From positions 2,232,653 to 2,296,652 of the forward strand of contig OX638355.1 in the NCBI GenBank assembly GCA_951813285.1: 64,000 bases of DNA, written 5' to 3'. The notes under the pieces are model-generated. The model was not told the DNA's origin and searched no databases. It saw only the letters and a program-made list of their open reading frames with translations. Positions 41,895 through 51,007 of the stretch are shown in pieces. The translations under genes and the position numbers were made by a program. Every line of letters begins with the position of its first letter. The stretch's first letter is position 1. The stretch is from Terriglobia bacterium. GTDB taxonomy: Bacteria > Acidobacteriota > Terriglobia > Versatilivoradales > Versatilivoraceae.

Positions 41895-44729
41895 TCAGTC
41901 GCCCTGCCGGCGATATCCGACCGTGACCGATCGCAACACCGGACTGTTGGCGGAGTCCGGGCTGATCAGGCTGGCCTTGTACTGGATCCAGCGGGCCTTT
42001 TGGGGCAGGCCTTCGATCCCGGCCGGCGAGGTTCGGTAGAAGCTGTCCCGGCCCTGGGGACCCTGCCAGGGGGCGGCGTCCAGGCTCTGGCGCGTTTCGG
42101 CCGCGCGGAGTTGAAACTCCAGCCCGGTTCGCCAGGGGGTGTCGCCCTTCCATGTCAGGGTGGAGAAGACGGCCCCGGGACCCGCGTCGAATGCCGGGGA
42201 GATGAAGTCGTAGCGGTCGCCGCGGTCGTAGATGTGGCCGATGTCGATGACGCTGAGGAAATGGGGTCCCAGCACCGGCAGCTGGCTGCGCCGCTCGGTC
42301 GAGAATCCGTCGGGGCCGCCCCAGTAGAGAAAGGCCTGGTTGCGGTGGTTCCCATCCCTGGAATGGCAGGAAAAGAGAATGTCCTGGTAGCCGTTGCGGT
42401 CGAAGTCGGCCGTCAGCACGCCCGAGGCCGAGTGGGTGGGCAGCCGGGTGAACCGGTCGGGCTGGAACCCCTGGTCGCTGTTCCAATAGATGGTGGAGGG
42501 GTGGCTGCGGGTGTGGCCGGCGTGGTAGCTGGTGAGCACCAGGTCCAAGCGTCCGTCCCGGTCGAGATCGGCCACGGCCACGTCGGCATTCCCAACGGAA
42601 GGCAGAGTCTGGCGGGAGGACGAGGAATAGCCCTGGGGGCTGCCCCAGTAGATGAAGGTATTGCCCTGCGGGGAGCCGCCGAAGGACTGAGGCTTGTCGG
42701 GACTCGGATCGGGATCGAACAGGTTGGGGACGATGAGGTCCAGCCAGCCGTCCCCATTGAGGTCGGCCACTTCGACGGTGGCGGCGACCCCGGTGGGCAG
42801 GCGGGTCTTGCGGGTGTTGTCGAAGCCCTGCGGGTCGTTCCAGTAGACAACGATCTCCCGGCTGGTGGTGCTGGTAAAGATGAGGTCCGGCCAGCCGTTG
42901 CGGTCCAGGTCGGCCAGGTGGTGGTGGCGCAACCCTCCCACCTGGAAGACAAAACGGTTGTCCCGGGAAAAGTCCCCGGGGCCTCCCCAGAGGAGACTGG
43001 TCTCCGCATGTCCCGGCTGCCACTCGCTCAGCGCCAGGTCCAAGTAGCCGTCGCGATTGAAGTCGGCGAACCTTCCCGAAATCGCCAGCTCGGAGTCCAC
43101 CTTGGAAGTCCGGCTGGGGGAATAGGTCTCCCGGCCACCCCAGTAGATGACGGGGGGCTTTTCCGGGAGAAAGAGATCGGGGAATCCGTCCCGGTTCAGG
43201 TCGGCCGCCGCGTAGGAATCGGCGCCGCCGCTGCCGAGCTCCAACCGCGCTTCCCGGCTGAACCGGCCTTCGGGAGCTCCCCAGTAGAGGAGGGAGGGCA
43301 CCCGGCGGCTTCCGTCAGACTTGTTGGCGAAGACCAGGTCCGGGCTGCCGTCGGAGTCCAGGTCGCCGATGGCGATTCCGGCGGCGTTCAAGGTGGGGAG
43401 GATCCGTTTGCGGTCGCGGCTGAATCCCTGGCCGCTGCCCCAGTAGATCAGGGAGCCGTCATCCTGGGCCAGGCGGTCCGTGCGCTGGGCGAAGACCAGG
43501 TCGGGATGGCCGTCTCGATTGATATCCTCTACTTCCACGGCGGCAGCTTCCGAGGTGGGAAGGGCCGACCGCTTGTGCGGGTGGAACCCGCCGGCCGATG
43601 CCCAATAGATGTAGGACGCCCCTCCGGCGCCGTTGGCGAAGACCAGGTCGGGCCTTTGGTCTCCGTTGAGGTCGGCTGCTTCCACGTCAAGAGCGGACAC
43701 TGTCGGCAACCGGCTGGGCTTATCGGCCTCATACCCCTCCGGGCTTCCCCAGTAGACGTAGGAATCGACGGCCACCGTATCGATGATGGTGTAGATTTCA
43801 ATCTCCCGGGCCCGAAGCCTGAAGCGGTTGGCCAGCACCACTTCCGGCCAGCCGTCGCCGTTGAGGTCGTTGGCGGCCACTGCCGAACTCCTCTCACCGG
43901 GCAGCCTGGTGACCGGACGCCCGGAGAAGTCTCCTTTTCCGTCCCCCCAGTAAATCCAGGCGCCCGACTCTTCATCGCGGTTTCCTTCAATGGCGAAGAC
44001 CAGGTCGAGGGAGCCGTCCCGGTCCAGATCGGCGATCTCCAGGTCGCGGGCCAGCACCGTCTTCAAGCTGGTGCGCCGATCCGGGCTGTAGCCGCTCGGG
44101 GCGCCCCAGTAGATGAAGGACCGATTGAATCGGTCCACGGGAACGTGGTAGCTCAAGCCGCTGTTGGCGAAGACCACTTCCGGCCAGCCGTCTCCGTTGA
44201 GGTCGGCGGCGGCCACGGCCTCGGCGCCCCGCGTCGGCAGCAGCGTGCGGCGGCCTGGTTCGAAGCCTGCAGGGCTGCCCCAGTAGATGTAGGAGTCCAG
44301 ATCGCTGCGGGTGCCGTTGAAGCGGTTGACCAATATGAGATCGGGATGCCGGTCCCGGTTCAGGTCGGCAATGGCCACGGCTCTGCCTCCGTTGCTGGGT
44401 AGCCGGGTCCTGCCGGCGGGGTCGAACCCCGAGTTCCCCCAGTAGATGAACAGGTCCACTTTCTCGTTGTGGTCGTGGCTGCTGGGAAACAAGAGGTCCA
44501 GCCGCCCGTCGTCGTTCAGGTCCCAGAGGTTGACGAGCCGCACCGTGCCGTCGGCCCCCACGTAGGTATTGGCGCCACCGTCGGTCAGGGCGCCGTCCAC
44601 GAAGTCCAGGAAAGAGGAGGTCTTCCATTCCCGGTTGGACCCGGTTTCTCCCAGAGCGAAGGTCCAGAGCGCGGCCAGCAGGATCGGGATGGCAATCCGA
44701 GTGGTTCTCTGCCTCACCAACAGTGACAT
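41895..44729 (-). CDS. Exported VCBS/FG-GAP repeat protein
   Basis: The 944-residue protein has a signal peptide (RIAIPILLAALWTFALG), then a long run of about 55-60-residue repeats. Each has DLN(G/R)DG.PD(L/V)VFAN followed by (F/Y)IYWGSP.G(Y/F) and R...LPT, typical of beta-propeller FG-GAP/VCBS repeats with D-x-N-x-D-G calcium loops. Probably two propellers or more, ending in a non-repeat segment (WKGDTPWRTGLEFQLRAA). AAGGGGG six nt before the ATG supports the start. It is first in the minus-strand block and lies divergent from the MFS gene at 45,039. Confidence 0.88.
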   Translation of the reverse strand: MSLLVRQRTTRIAIPILLAALWTFALGETGSNREWKTSSFLDFVDGALTDGGANTYVGADGTVRLVNLWDLNDDGRLDLLFPSSHDHNEKVDLFIYWGNSGFDPAGRTRLPSNGGRAVAIADLNRDRHPDLILVNRFNGTRSDLDSYIYWGSPAGFEPGRRTLLPTRGAEAVAAADLNGDGWPEVVFANSGLSYHVPVDRFNRSFIYWGAPSGYSPDRRTSLKTVLARDLEIADLDRDGSLDLVFAIEGNRDEESGAWIYWGDGKGDFSGRPVTRLPGERSSAVAANDLNGDGWPEVVLANRFRLRAREIEIYTIIDTVAVDSYVYWGSPEGYEADKPSRLPTVSALDVEAADLNGDQRPDLVFANGAGGASYIYWASAGGFHPHKRSALPTSEAAAVEVEDINRDGHPDLVFAQRTDRLAQDDGSLIYWGSGQGFSRDRKRILPTLNAAGIAIGDLDSDGSPDLVFANKSDGSRRVPSLLYWGAPEGRFSREARLELGSGGADSYAAADLNRDGFPDLFLPEKPPVIYWGGRETYSPSRTSKVDSELAISGRFADFNRDGYLDLALSEWQPGHAETSLLWGGPGDFSRDNRFVFQVGGLRHHHLADLDRNGWPDLIFTSTTSREIVVYWNDPQGFDNTRKTRLPTGVAATVEVADLNGDGWLDLIVPNLFDPDPSPDKPQSFGGSPQGNTFIYWGSPQGYSSSSRQTLPSVGNADVAVADLDRDGRLDLVLTSYHAGHTRSHPSTIYWNSDQGFQPDRFTRLPTHSASGVLTADFDRNGYQDILFSCHSRDGNHRNQAFLYWGGPDGFSTERRSQLPVLGPHFLSVIDIGHIYDRGDRYDFISPAFDAGPGAVFSTLTWKGDTPWRTGLEFQLRAAETRQSLDAAPWQGPQGRDSFYRTSPAGIEGLPQKARWIQYKASLISPDSANSPVLRSVTVGYRRQGD

Positions 44730-45038
44730 TCATTACCCCCTTGTCGTCCGGATCCGCGTCTCCACGGCACCCAACCGGGACGGGTCGTGTCGGGATCGTT
44801 GCAGGATCCGTCAACGATCCTTGCGCAACGATTCTAGGCGGGTCGGGGCCCCTCCCAAAGGGAATTCGAAAGAATCCCCGGCCTGGCTTGCGGCGTCACC
44901 AACTCTTGATCCGCCCGCCCGAGTCCAGTAGCCTTGCCTCCTGATCATGACTGCACGAGCCGCAATGGCTGCAGACAGCCCCCGTCGGCTCCACTGGATT
45001 TTTGGAACCTGTCCCGGACAGGCGGTTTGGAGGCTGCA
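44730..45038. other. Divergent intergenic region, no recognised feature
   Basis: This gap separates the VCBS gene (leftward) from the MFS gene (rightward) and must hold promoters for both, but I could not pick convincing -35/-10 or -24/-12 sites. Confidence 0.5.
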
Positions 45039-46319
45039 ATGGACGCCCCCTCGAGAGTGCTGATCCCCCGCCGGACCCTCTGGCCCTTTGTCTTGCTCAC
45101 CAGTTGCTTTGCCTGGTGGGGCCTGGCCAACAACATGACCGATACCCTGCTGGCGGCCTTCAAGCGGATCATGAGCCTGTCGGACTTCCAGACCTCCTGG
45201 ATACAAATCGCCTTCTACGGATCCTACTTCTGCCTGGCCCTGCCGGCGGCCCTCTTCGTCAAGAAGTGGACCTACAAGTCCGGGGTGCTCCTGGGGCTGG
45301 GGCTGTTCGTGGGCGGAGCGCTGCTCTTCTATCCGGCCAGCAAGACCATGAACTACGCCCATTTCCTGTTGGCCCTCTACATCCTGGCGGGGGGACTCTC
45401 CATCCTGGAGACTGCCGCCAATCCCTACATCATCGCCATGGGGCCGGAAGCTACCGGGACCCGGCGATTGAATTTCGCCCAGTCCTTCAACCCCATCGGT
45501 TCCATCCTGGGAGTCTTTCTCAGCAAGTGGTTCATCCTCTCCGAGCTGAACCGGGCCGGCGCCGAGGATCGGGCCGCCATGAGTCGGGAGCAGCTCGGCC
45601 GGATTCAATCCGAGGAACTGGCGGCGGTCATGGAACCCTACGTGGCGGTGGCCCTGTTCCTGACCCTTGTATGGATCCTCATAGCCGTCACCCGCTGGCC
45701 CAGGGCTGCCGACGCCGGCGGCGATCTGGACCTGGCGGCTACCCTGGGGAGGCTGATCCGTGTGTCCCGTTACCGCTGGGGGGTGGCGGCCCAGTTCTTC
45801 TACGTGGGCGCCCAGATCGGAGTGTGGTCCTTCACCATTCGCTACGTGATGCTGGAGCTGGGGCTGAACGAGAATCAGGCCGCCAGCTACTACCTGGCGG
45901 CGCTGATTCTCTTCACCGTCTCTCGGTTCATCAACACCTGGCTGATGCGCTTCCTCAGTCCGGGAGCCTTGCTGTGCCTGATGTCCCTGATCGCCATGGG
46001 CTGCACCCTGGGGGTCATTCTGGCGGGAGGCCCTGCCGGGGTTTATGCCCTGGTGGGGATATCGGGGTGCATGTCGCTGATGTTTCCCACTATTTTCGGC
46101 CTGTCGGTGCAGGGGCTTGGCGAGGACACCAAGATCGGGGGAGCCGGGCTGATCATGGCCATCCTGGGCGGAGCGGTCCTGACGGCCCTCCAGGGCCAGG
46201 TCTCCGACATGACCGGCAGCATCAGGATCGCCTACGCGGTGCCGCTGGCCTGCTTCCTGGTGACAGCCTGGTTCGGCGGCGTGATCTGCCCCAGGGAGTT
46301 GCCGTCCATAAGACGATAA
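45039..46319 (+). CDS. MFS sugar permease, FucP (L-fucose/H+ symporter)-like
   Basis: The 426-residue protein has about 12 membrane segments. FucP-type landmarks include FAWWGLANNMTDTLLAAFK in segment 1, YGSYFCLALPAALFVKK, LETAANPYIIAMGPE and RLNFAQSFNPIGSILG. ATG 45,039 is preceded by TTGGAGG at suitable distance and is preferred over an in-frame start at 44,934, whose extra N-terminus looks non-coding. It probably imports a hexose, deoxyhexose or related compound with protons. Specificity cannot be read from sequence. Confidence 0.88.
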   Translation: MDAPSRVLIPRRTLWPFVLLTSCFAWWGLANNMTDTLLAAFKRIMSLSDFQTSWIQIAFYGSYFCLALPAALFVKKWTYKSGVLLGLGLFVGGALLFYPASKTMNYAHFLLALYILAGGLSILETAANPYIIAMGPEATGTRRLNFAQSFNPIGSILGVFLSKWFILSELNRAGAEDRAAMSREQLGRIQSEELAAVMEPYVAVALFLTLVWILIAVTRWPRAADAGGDLDLAATLGRLIRVSRYRWGVAAQFFYVGAQIGVWSFTIRYVMLELGLNENQAASYYLAALILFTVSRFINTWLMRFLSPGALLCLMSLIAMGCTLGVILAGGPAGVYALVGISGCMSLMFPTIFGLSVQGLGEDTKIGGAGLIMAILGGAVLTALQGQVSDMTGSIRIAYAVPLACFLVTAWFGGVICPRELPSIRR

Positions 46320-46321
46320 GC

Positions 46322-46376
46322 GGGAAAAGAGATATCCACGAAGGGGCACGAAGAACCACGAAGGGCCACTAAGGAA
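46322..46376 (+). repeat. CACGAAG-type intergenic repeat
   Basis: AAAGAGATATCCACGAAGGG followed by GCACGAAGAACCACGAAGGG and CCACTAAGG immediately follows the MFS stop. It belongs to the same family as 28,895, 39,536 and 48,150. Confidence 0.65.
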
Positions 46377-46422
46377 ATGAATGGCAAATTGGAGCTTTTT
46401 GTGAAATTCGTCGTGCAGCGCT

Positions 46423-46537
46423 GGGGACGTTGTTGAATTACTGGAATAACTTGTAAAGAGCGCTTGGGAGACGTTAGTGAATCAAAACAATTCAGGAGGG
46501 CTGATCGAAGTAATTCCAGCAATTCAACAACGTCCCC
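46423..46537. repeat. 115-bp inverted-repeat (hairpin) element between convergent genes
   Basis: The left arm 46,423-46,452 (GGGGACGTTGTTGAATTACT...) pairs with the right arm 46,508-46,537 (...AATTCAACAACGTCCCC) over 30 bp with two mismatches, around a 55-bp loop. It sits between two convergent MFS genes. It could be a REP/MITE-type element or act as a bidirectional stem. Confidence 0.75.
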
Positions 46538-46616
46538 TATTCACACCCTGTTGCCGGGCACCTGCAATCCCGTACCGGATCATCGCGCGAGTCAGCGTGA
46601 CCTGCTGGAGCGTCTC

Positions 46617-46735
46617 GGCCTGTTTATCCTGTCCATCCTGTCTATCCATGTTTCATTCATTTTGTCGCCGGCGTTTTTTCCTGTCTTTCTTCGTGTGTCT
46701 TCGTGGTCCTTCGTGGATGACTCTTTTTGCTGCTT
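46617..46735 (-). repeat. Composite of TATCCTGT and CACGAAG repeats
   Basis: GGCCTGTTTATCCTGTCCAT followed by CCTGTCTATCCATGTTTC is a short form of the repeat at 29,660. It is followed by the inverse of the CACGAAG family (CTTCGTGTGTCTTCGTGGTC, CTTCGTGGATGACTCTTTTT). Confidence 0.65.
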
Positions 46736-46757
46736 GTCGGTCTGAGCCGAGGCTTCG

Positions 46758-48008
46758 CTAGGAGCTGGAGGGTTGCGGCGACCGGGTCCGTTTTCCCAGT
46801 CCGGTCAGGGCCGCGATCAGGCCGAAAGCCAGGAAACCGCAGGCCGCCACGCTCAGCGCCAGCCGGAAATCGCCGGTAAGGTCTGCCAGCCTGCCGGTTC
46901 CCTTGAGAAGAGCGAAGCCGATCAACTCGCTGACCAGCATGCCGCCGGCCACGATGGAGCCGAATTCGGCCATGGACTCCGAGGAGACTTCGCTGACCAG
47001 CACCGGATACTCGGCGGCGAACATCATGCTGGCCAGGGTATAGAGAATCGGCACCGAGACCGCCGGCCCGAACCAGAGGGTCAGAATGACGGTGGTTCCC
47101 CCCAGCGGTCCCGCCAGGCACAAGATGCCCCGGTGCCACTTCCCCTCGGGCCAGAAGGACAGCAGCGTCCGGGTGGCCACGTACGCCAGGCCGTGTCCGG
47201 CAACCGCCGTGGCCGGGGGCAGCGGGAGGTGCTTGAACTGGCTGGCCATGAACATGGGCAGGAAGGTGTAGAGGGTGGTGTCGGCGGCGGCGTGGAGAGA
47301 CAGCATCAGAACGATGGCCAGGGAACGGAGGTGCAACAGTTGACCGATCCGGATGCGATGGGGTTTTTCCAGCTCACCCCGGGACACCTTCAGTTTGGCC
47401 AGACCCAGCAGCAGGCCTCCCAGCAGCAGCGCTCCCCCACAAATAACGAATGGGGTCTGAAGAATGGTGGCGAAAGCGCCGTCCCCGCGCCCGTCCGACC
47501 ACTTCAACAGCTCGTTGGCCAGCAGCGGAGTCAGAATGGAAGGCGCCGCCGACGCCACCAGCATGAGGGAAAAGATGCGCCGCTTGCGATCCGGGAAGAG
47601 CGAAATCAGGAAAGCGGGGACGGCAATGCCCGAGAGTCCCAGAAAAAAGCCCATGGCCGGCATGGACACCCGCAAGGCCGGCAGGGTTCCTCCCAACCCC
47701 AGGATCAGGAAGGCGATTCCGGCCCCCAACGTGGCCAGTACCGTCACCCGCCGGACACCCACGCGGGCCAGCAGTGGGCCAATCGTCAACAGCGCCGGTA
47801 TGCGGCCCAGGCCGCGGGTGCCGAACAGCGTCCCGAACTGCTCGGCGTTGATGGCGAAGTATTCCCTGAGGCGGGTTCCGTAGACCAGGAGCATGGCCTG
47901 GCAGGAGGGCAGGGTCACCAGGGCGAGCACGAACAGGGCCAGGTTTCGCCGGCGTGAGTCCGCTCTGCTGGCGGCGTCAGGGGACGGGAGGCTGTCGCCG
48001 CTTGTCAT
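46758..48008 (-). CDS. MFS transporter, substrate unknown
   Basis: The 416-residue protein has about 12 membrane segments, starting NLALFVLALVTLPSCQAMLL, with a cytoplasmic middle loop (KLKVSRGELEKPHRIRIGQL). MFS motifs include the RVGVRRVTVLATLGAGIAFL turn after segment 2 and SLFPDRKRRIFSLMLV after segment 4-5. GGAG lies eight nt before the ATG. It is unrelated in detail to the FucP-like permease and is convergent with it. No specificity is inferred. Confidence 0.85.
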   Translation of the reverse strand: MTSGDSLPSPDAASRADSRRRNLALFVLALVTLPSCQAMLLVYGTRLREYFAINAEQFGTLFGTRGLGRIPALLTIGPLLARVGVRRVTVLATLGAGIAFLILGLGGTLPALRVSMPAMGFFLGLSGIAVPAFLISLFPDRKRRIFSLMLVASAAPSILTPLLANELLKWSDGRGDGAFATILQTPFVICGGALLLGGLLLGLAKLKVSRGELEKPHRIRIGQLLHLRSLAIVLMLSLHAAADTTLYTFLPMFMASQFKHLPLPPATAVAGHGLAYVATRTLLSFWPEGKWHRGILCLAGPLGGTTVILTLWFGPAVSVPILYTLASMMFAAEYPVLVSEVSSESMAEFGSIVAGGMLVSELIGFALLKGTGRLADLTGDFRLALSVAACGFLAFGLIAALTGLGKRTRSPQPSSS

Positions 48009-48149
48009 TCTTGGGTCTCCAGGCAGGAACGTTTGAGGAAGGGTTGATTCTCCAGTACACGGCAGGCGGAGTCAACTGGTCGGCCGATCCTCCGCCCTGT
48101 CCGGAGCGGGAGCCCGGCTTGACTGAGACAACCGAAAAAAGACAAAAGA

Positions 48150-48305
48150 AAAAGAGGAATCCACGAAGGGCCACGAAGGACGACGAAGGGCCACTAAGGC
48201 GTTGAGGTTAACCGCGACGGGATACCAAGGTCACAAAGGGTTTATCGATTTCTGTTTGTTTGACTCTCGTATGATCTGCACGGCAGGGCAGGGGCGCGGC
48301 TTACC
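48150..48305 (+). repeat. CACGAAG tract plus GTTAACCGCGACGGGA module, second island
   Basis: ATCCACGAAGGGCCACGAAG, then GAGGTTAACCGCGACGGGAT and TTTGACTCTCGTATGATCTG, repeat the order seen at 28,895-29,046 with scattered differences. Confidence 0.75.
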
Positions 48306-48336
48306 TGAGAATATGCTGCTTTAGCCGGCTTCCTTG

Positions 48337-48440
48337 AGAGCGGCGAAGCCGCGGCAGCACTTAGCCGTGGGCGTCAGCCCATGGGAAACGTCGCCTATGG
48401 GTGTCGAGCCGCGTAGGCGGCGGCAGCAAATGCCGGTGAG
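48337..48440 (+). repeat. REP-like palindromic repeat, second island
   Basis: AGCCGCGGCAGCACTTAGCC, GTGGGCGTCAGCCCAT and GTCGAGCCGCGTAGGCGGCG match the element at 29,088-29,180 in order and spacing. Confidence 0.65.
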
Positions 48441-48583
48441 CCCAAGTGAAGCACAAGCCGACGCTAATGATGAGCCTTTTGCAAATATCGCAATCGGGAA
48501 TGACATTGAGGCGGCAAGGATGATGTGCTGCAGGCTCCAGCATTCACCACGATAAGCACAAGAGACAACAGAAACCACAAAAA
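48441..48583. other. Non-coding spacer
   Basis: I see no gene or recognised repeat here. Confidence 0.4.
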
Positions 48584-48665
48584 CCACAAAAGGCACAAAA
48601 CGAGTTTCTTGATTTCGAGACGTGCCCATCCGATGGTTCTTTTTGTGTTTTTGTGCCTTTTGTGG
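48584..48665. repeat. 17-bp inverted repeat around 48-bp loop
   Basis: CCACAAAAGGCACAAAA at 48,584-48,600 is the exact reverse complement of 48,649-48,665. The flanks hold further CCACAAAAACCACAAA runs, so this is likely another variant of the simple CACGAAG-like repeat class in inverted orientation. Confidence 0.6.
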
Positions 48666-48960
48666 CCATTCCCGGCAAAGGTCCCGCTGGTGAATTTTGC
48701 AAAGGGCTCTGATGTTTATTTGAAACAACGCCTTGTGCCGGGTGGCGGAACATCCGTTCAAAGTCAAGCATAGTCAGACGGCTAATTTACATGGATGCAC
48801 AGGATGGACAGGATTATTGGGCGAGAGTTTCCACCGTCATGAGGCCAACCATCGCCTCTGTTCCAACACGGATTTCCCAAAACCCGCTCCCGGGCTCTTG
48901 GATCACTTCCAGCACCCACCCGATCATCAAGCGGGTCTGCTTCTGTGGCACAGCCTCCCG

Positions 48961-49105
48961 TGCTGTTTATCCTGTTTATCCTGTGCATCCATGTTCAATC
49001 AGTAGAAAACCGGTTTGGCACGACAGGGCCCTTGTTCCCGACAGGCCATGAAGACTCATTGTTTCACTCTTGTATGATCCGCCCGGTTCGGCGGGGGCTG
49101 GGCTC
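48961..49105 (+). repeat. TATCCTGT-type intergenic repeat, second island
   Basis: TGTTTATCCTGTTTATCCTG, CATCCATGTTCAATCAGTAG, AAAACCGGTTTGGCACGACA and a TTTCACTCTTGTATGATCCG tail closely match 29,660-29,817. A reverse-oriented fragment (CATGGATGCACAGGATGGAC) lies at 48,788-48,818. Confidence 0.75.
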
Positions 49106-49197
49106 GCGGACAAACGGGAGTTTTCCAGAAGGAGACCGTCGGCTTTCAGAGAATTCGCCCGCCGGATGCCCTCCATTCGCACCATCGGGACGACCCC

Positions 49198-49349
49198 CCC
49201 GGGAGCGCGGGCGTCTCGCCCGCACACGACTTGGCACCATTGTAACGATCCCCACAATGGCCGGTTTGGTGCACTGTGCGAGGAAGTGGCCCTGCATCGC
49301 AGGCTGTTTGCACGAATAAGGTTGCGGGCGGGACGCCCGCGCTCCCGGG
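49198..49349. mobile_element. 152-bp MITE-like element, copy 2
   Basis: It is identical to 29,361-29,512 except for one base in the left terminal repeat, where GTCCCGCC reads GTCTCGCC. The flanks differ, apart from a short CTCCCATGACG just outside the right end of both copies. Confidence 0.72.
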
Positions 49350-49501
49350 TGGGCTTCCTCCCATGACGTGGTGATTTCCGTGAATTATCCCTGTAATTCA
49401 CATGGCGGGGGAAGGCGGCCCCACCCCTGAAGATCACTTCCCAATCCAGGTATAATCCGGGTCGGCAAAGTCAACCAGGTGTCGTGCAAAGGAGGCTCAC
49501 C

Positions 49502-51007
49502 ATGCGATCCAATCCATTGAGCGAGGCCGTCACGGTCCTCCTCTTGTTGACGGGCGGAACCCTTTCCGCGGCCGAGGTCTACAACGGCCAGGGGGAAATG
49601 GCGGGTGAGGTCACCGAGACGAGCGTGATTCTGCAGTCCCGCTTGACCCGGGGCACGGCGCTGGTGGACGGGGATCTCCCCGGCAGCTCCGGGGTCGCCC
49701 GTTTCGAGCTGTCGGCGGCCGACGATTTTGCAGATCCGAGGCTGACCGATTGGATGACCGCGGTGCCCCGGAACGACTATATCGTCAAGACCCGGATTTC
49801 GGGCTTGACTCCGGCAACCCGCTATTACTACCGGTTGCGCTACGGAGTTGATCAGTCACATACCAGGCTCGGTCCCCGCGCCACCTTCAAGACCCTGGCC
49901 GGACGGGAACGGAGCGCCGTGGTGAGCTTTGTGGTGGTGACGGGGATGAACTACGCCTTTTTCCAGGATGGCGCCCCCAAGTTTCAGCGTCCCAAGTACG
50001 AAGGCCCGGACAAGCCCCTGGGCTATCCGGCCCTGGCCACCATCCTGCGCATGAAGCCCGACTTCTTTGTCGGGACCGGAGATAACGTCTACTACGACCA
50101 TCCGGCCGACTCTCGTGCTCGAACCCGGGCCGAGTTGCGGAAGAAATGGCACGAGCAGTTCGTGCAGCCGCGGTTCATCGAGATGTTCCGGCAGGTTCCC
50201 ACCTATTGGGAAAAGGATGATCACGACCACCGCTTCAACGACTCCGATCCCCACACTCCCGTGCAGGGCTACCACGCCTGGGTGCAAGACCGGGAGAATG
50301 CGGAGCTGGCTCAACAGCCCTCCAACGCCCTGGGCATCGAGATCTTTCGGGAGCAGGTGCCGGTGGTGGACCCGGCGGAGACGGAGGCGGTGACCTACCG
50401 CACCCACCGGATCAGTCGGGAACTGCAGATCTGGCTGGTGGAGGGCCGCGACTACCGCAGCCCCAACAGCATGGAGGACGGTCCTGGCAAGACCCTGTGG
50501 GGAAAGGCGCAGATCGCCTGGCTGAAGCGGACGCTGCTGGATTCGGACGCCCCCTTCAAGATCCTGATCGCACCCACGGCCATGGTGGGTCCCGACGGCG
50601 CCACCAAGCGGGACAGCCACGCCAACATCGGCGGGTTTCAGCACGAAGCCCGGGAGTTTTTCGGCTGGCTGGACCGGAACAGTCCGGTGAAGAGGAATTT
50701 CTATCTCATCTGCGGTGACCGCCACTGGCAATATCACGCCATCCATCCCGGCGGCGTGGAAGAGTTCGCCTGCGGAGCCCTCTGCGATGCCAATGCCTTC
50801 GCGGCCATTTCACCCGGCGACCCGGGATCGACCGACCCCGAGGGCAGGATCATCCACAAGTACACTCAGCGGGGTCAGTCCGGCGGTTTCCTGCGGGTGC
50901 GGGTGCATCCGCCGGCGGGGGAGAGGCTGGCTCAGGCCGAGTTCGCCTTCTACGATGAGCTGGGAGCGCTGCTCTACCGGACCCTGAAGACGGCTCACCG
51001 TCCCTGA
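49502..51007 (+). CDS. PhoD-like phosphatase/phosphodiesterase, exported
   Basis: The 501-residue protein has a signal peptide (AVTVLLLLTGGTLSAAE), a fibronectin-like PhoD N-terminal domain (about 30-135, ending TRISGLTPATRYYYRLRYG) and a metallophosphatase domain. Metal-binding motifs are visible: FVGTGDNVYYDHP, YWEKDDHDHRFND and LICGDRHWQYH. AGGAGG sits 6 nt before ATG 49,502; a GTG at 49,484 is too far upstream of the signal peptide and overlaps the ribosome site. It probably hydrolyses phosphate esters outside the cytoplasm. Its 3' end overlaps the convergent PhyH-like gene by 13 bp. Confidence 0.88.
   Translation: MRSNPLSEAVTVLLLLTGGTLSAAEVYNGQGEMAGEVTETSVILQSRLTRGTALVDGDLPGSSGVARFELSAADDFADPRLTDWMTAVPRNDYIVKTRISGLTPATRYYYRLRYGVDQSHTRLGPRATFKTLAGRERSAVVSFVVVTGMNYAFFQDGAPKFQRPKYEGPDKPLGYPALATILRMKPDFFVGTGDNVYYDHPADSRARTRAELRKKWHEQFVQPRFIEMFRQVPTYWEKDDHDHRFNDSDPHTPVQGYHAWVQDRENAELAQQPSNALGIEIFREQVPVVDPAETEAVTYRTHRISRELQIWLVEGRDYRSPNSMEDGPGKTLWGKAQIAWLKRTLLDSDAPFKILIAPTAMVGPDGATKRDSHANIGGFQHEAREFFGWLDRNSPVKRNFYLICGDRHWQYHAIHPGGVEEFACGALCDANAFAAISPGDPGSTDPEGRIIHKYTQRGQSGGFLRVRVHPPAGERLAQAEFAFYDELGALLYRTLKTAHRP

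Noticed and set aside
42000-44402. 800-codon plus-strand frame opposite the VCBS gene
   Set aside because: The minus strand has a signal peptide and calcium-loop repeats. The plus frame is a complement of repeated DGDG-type codons.
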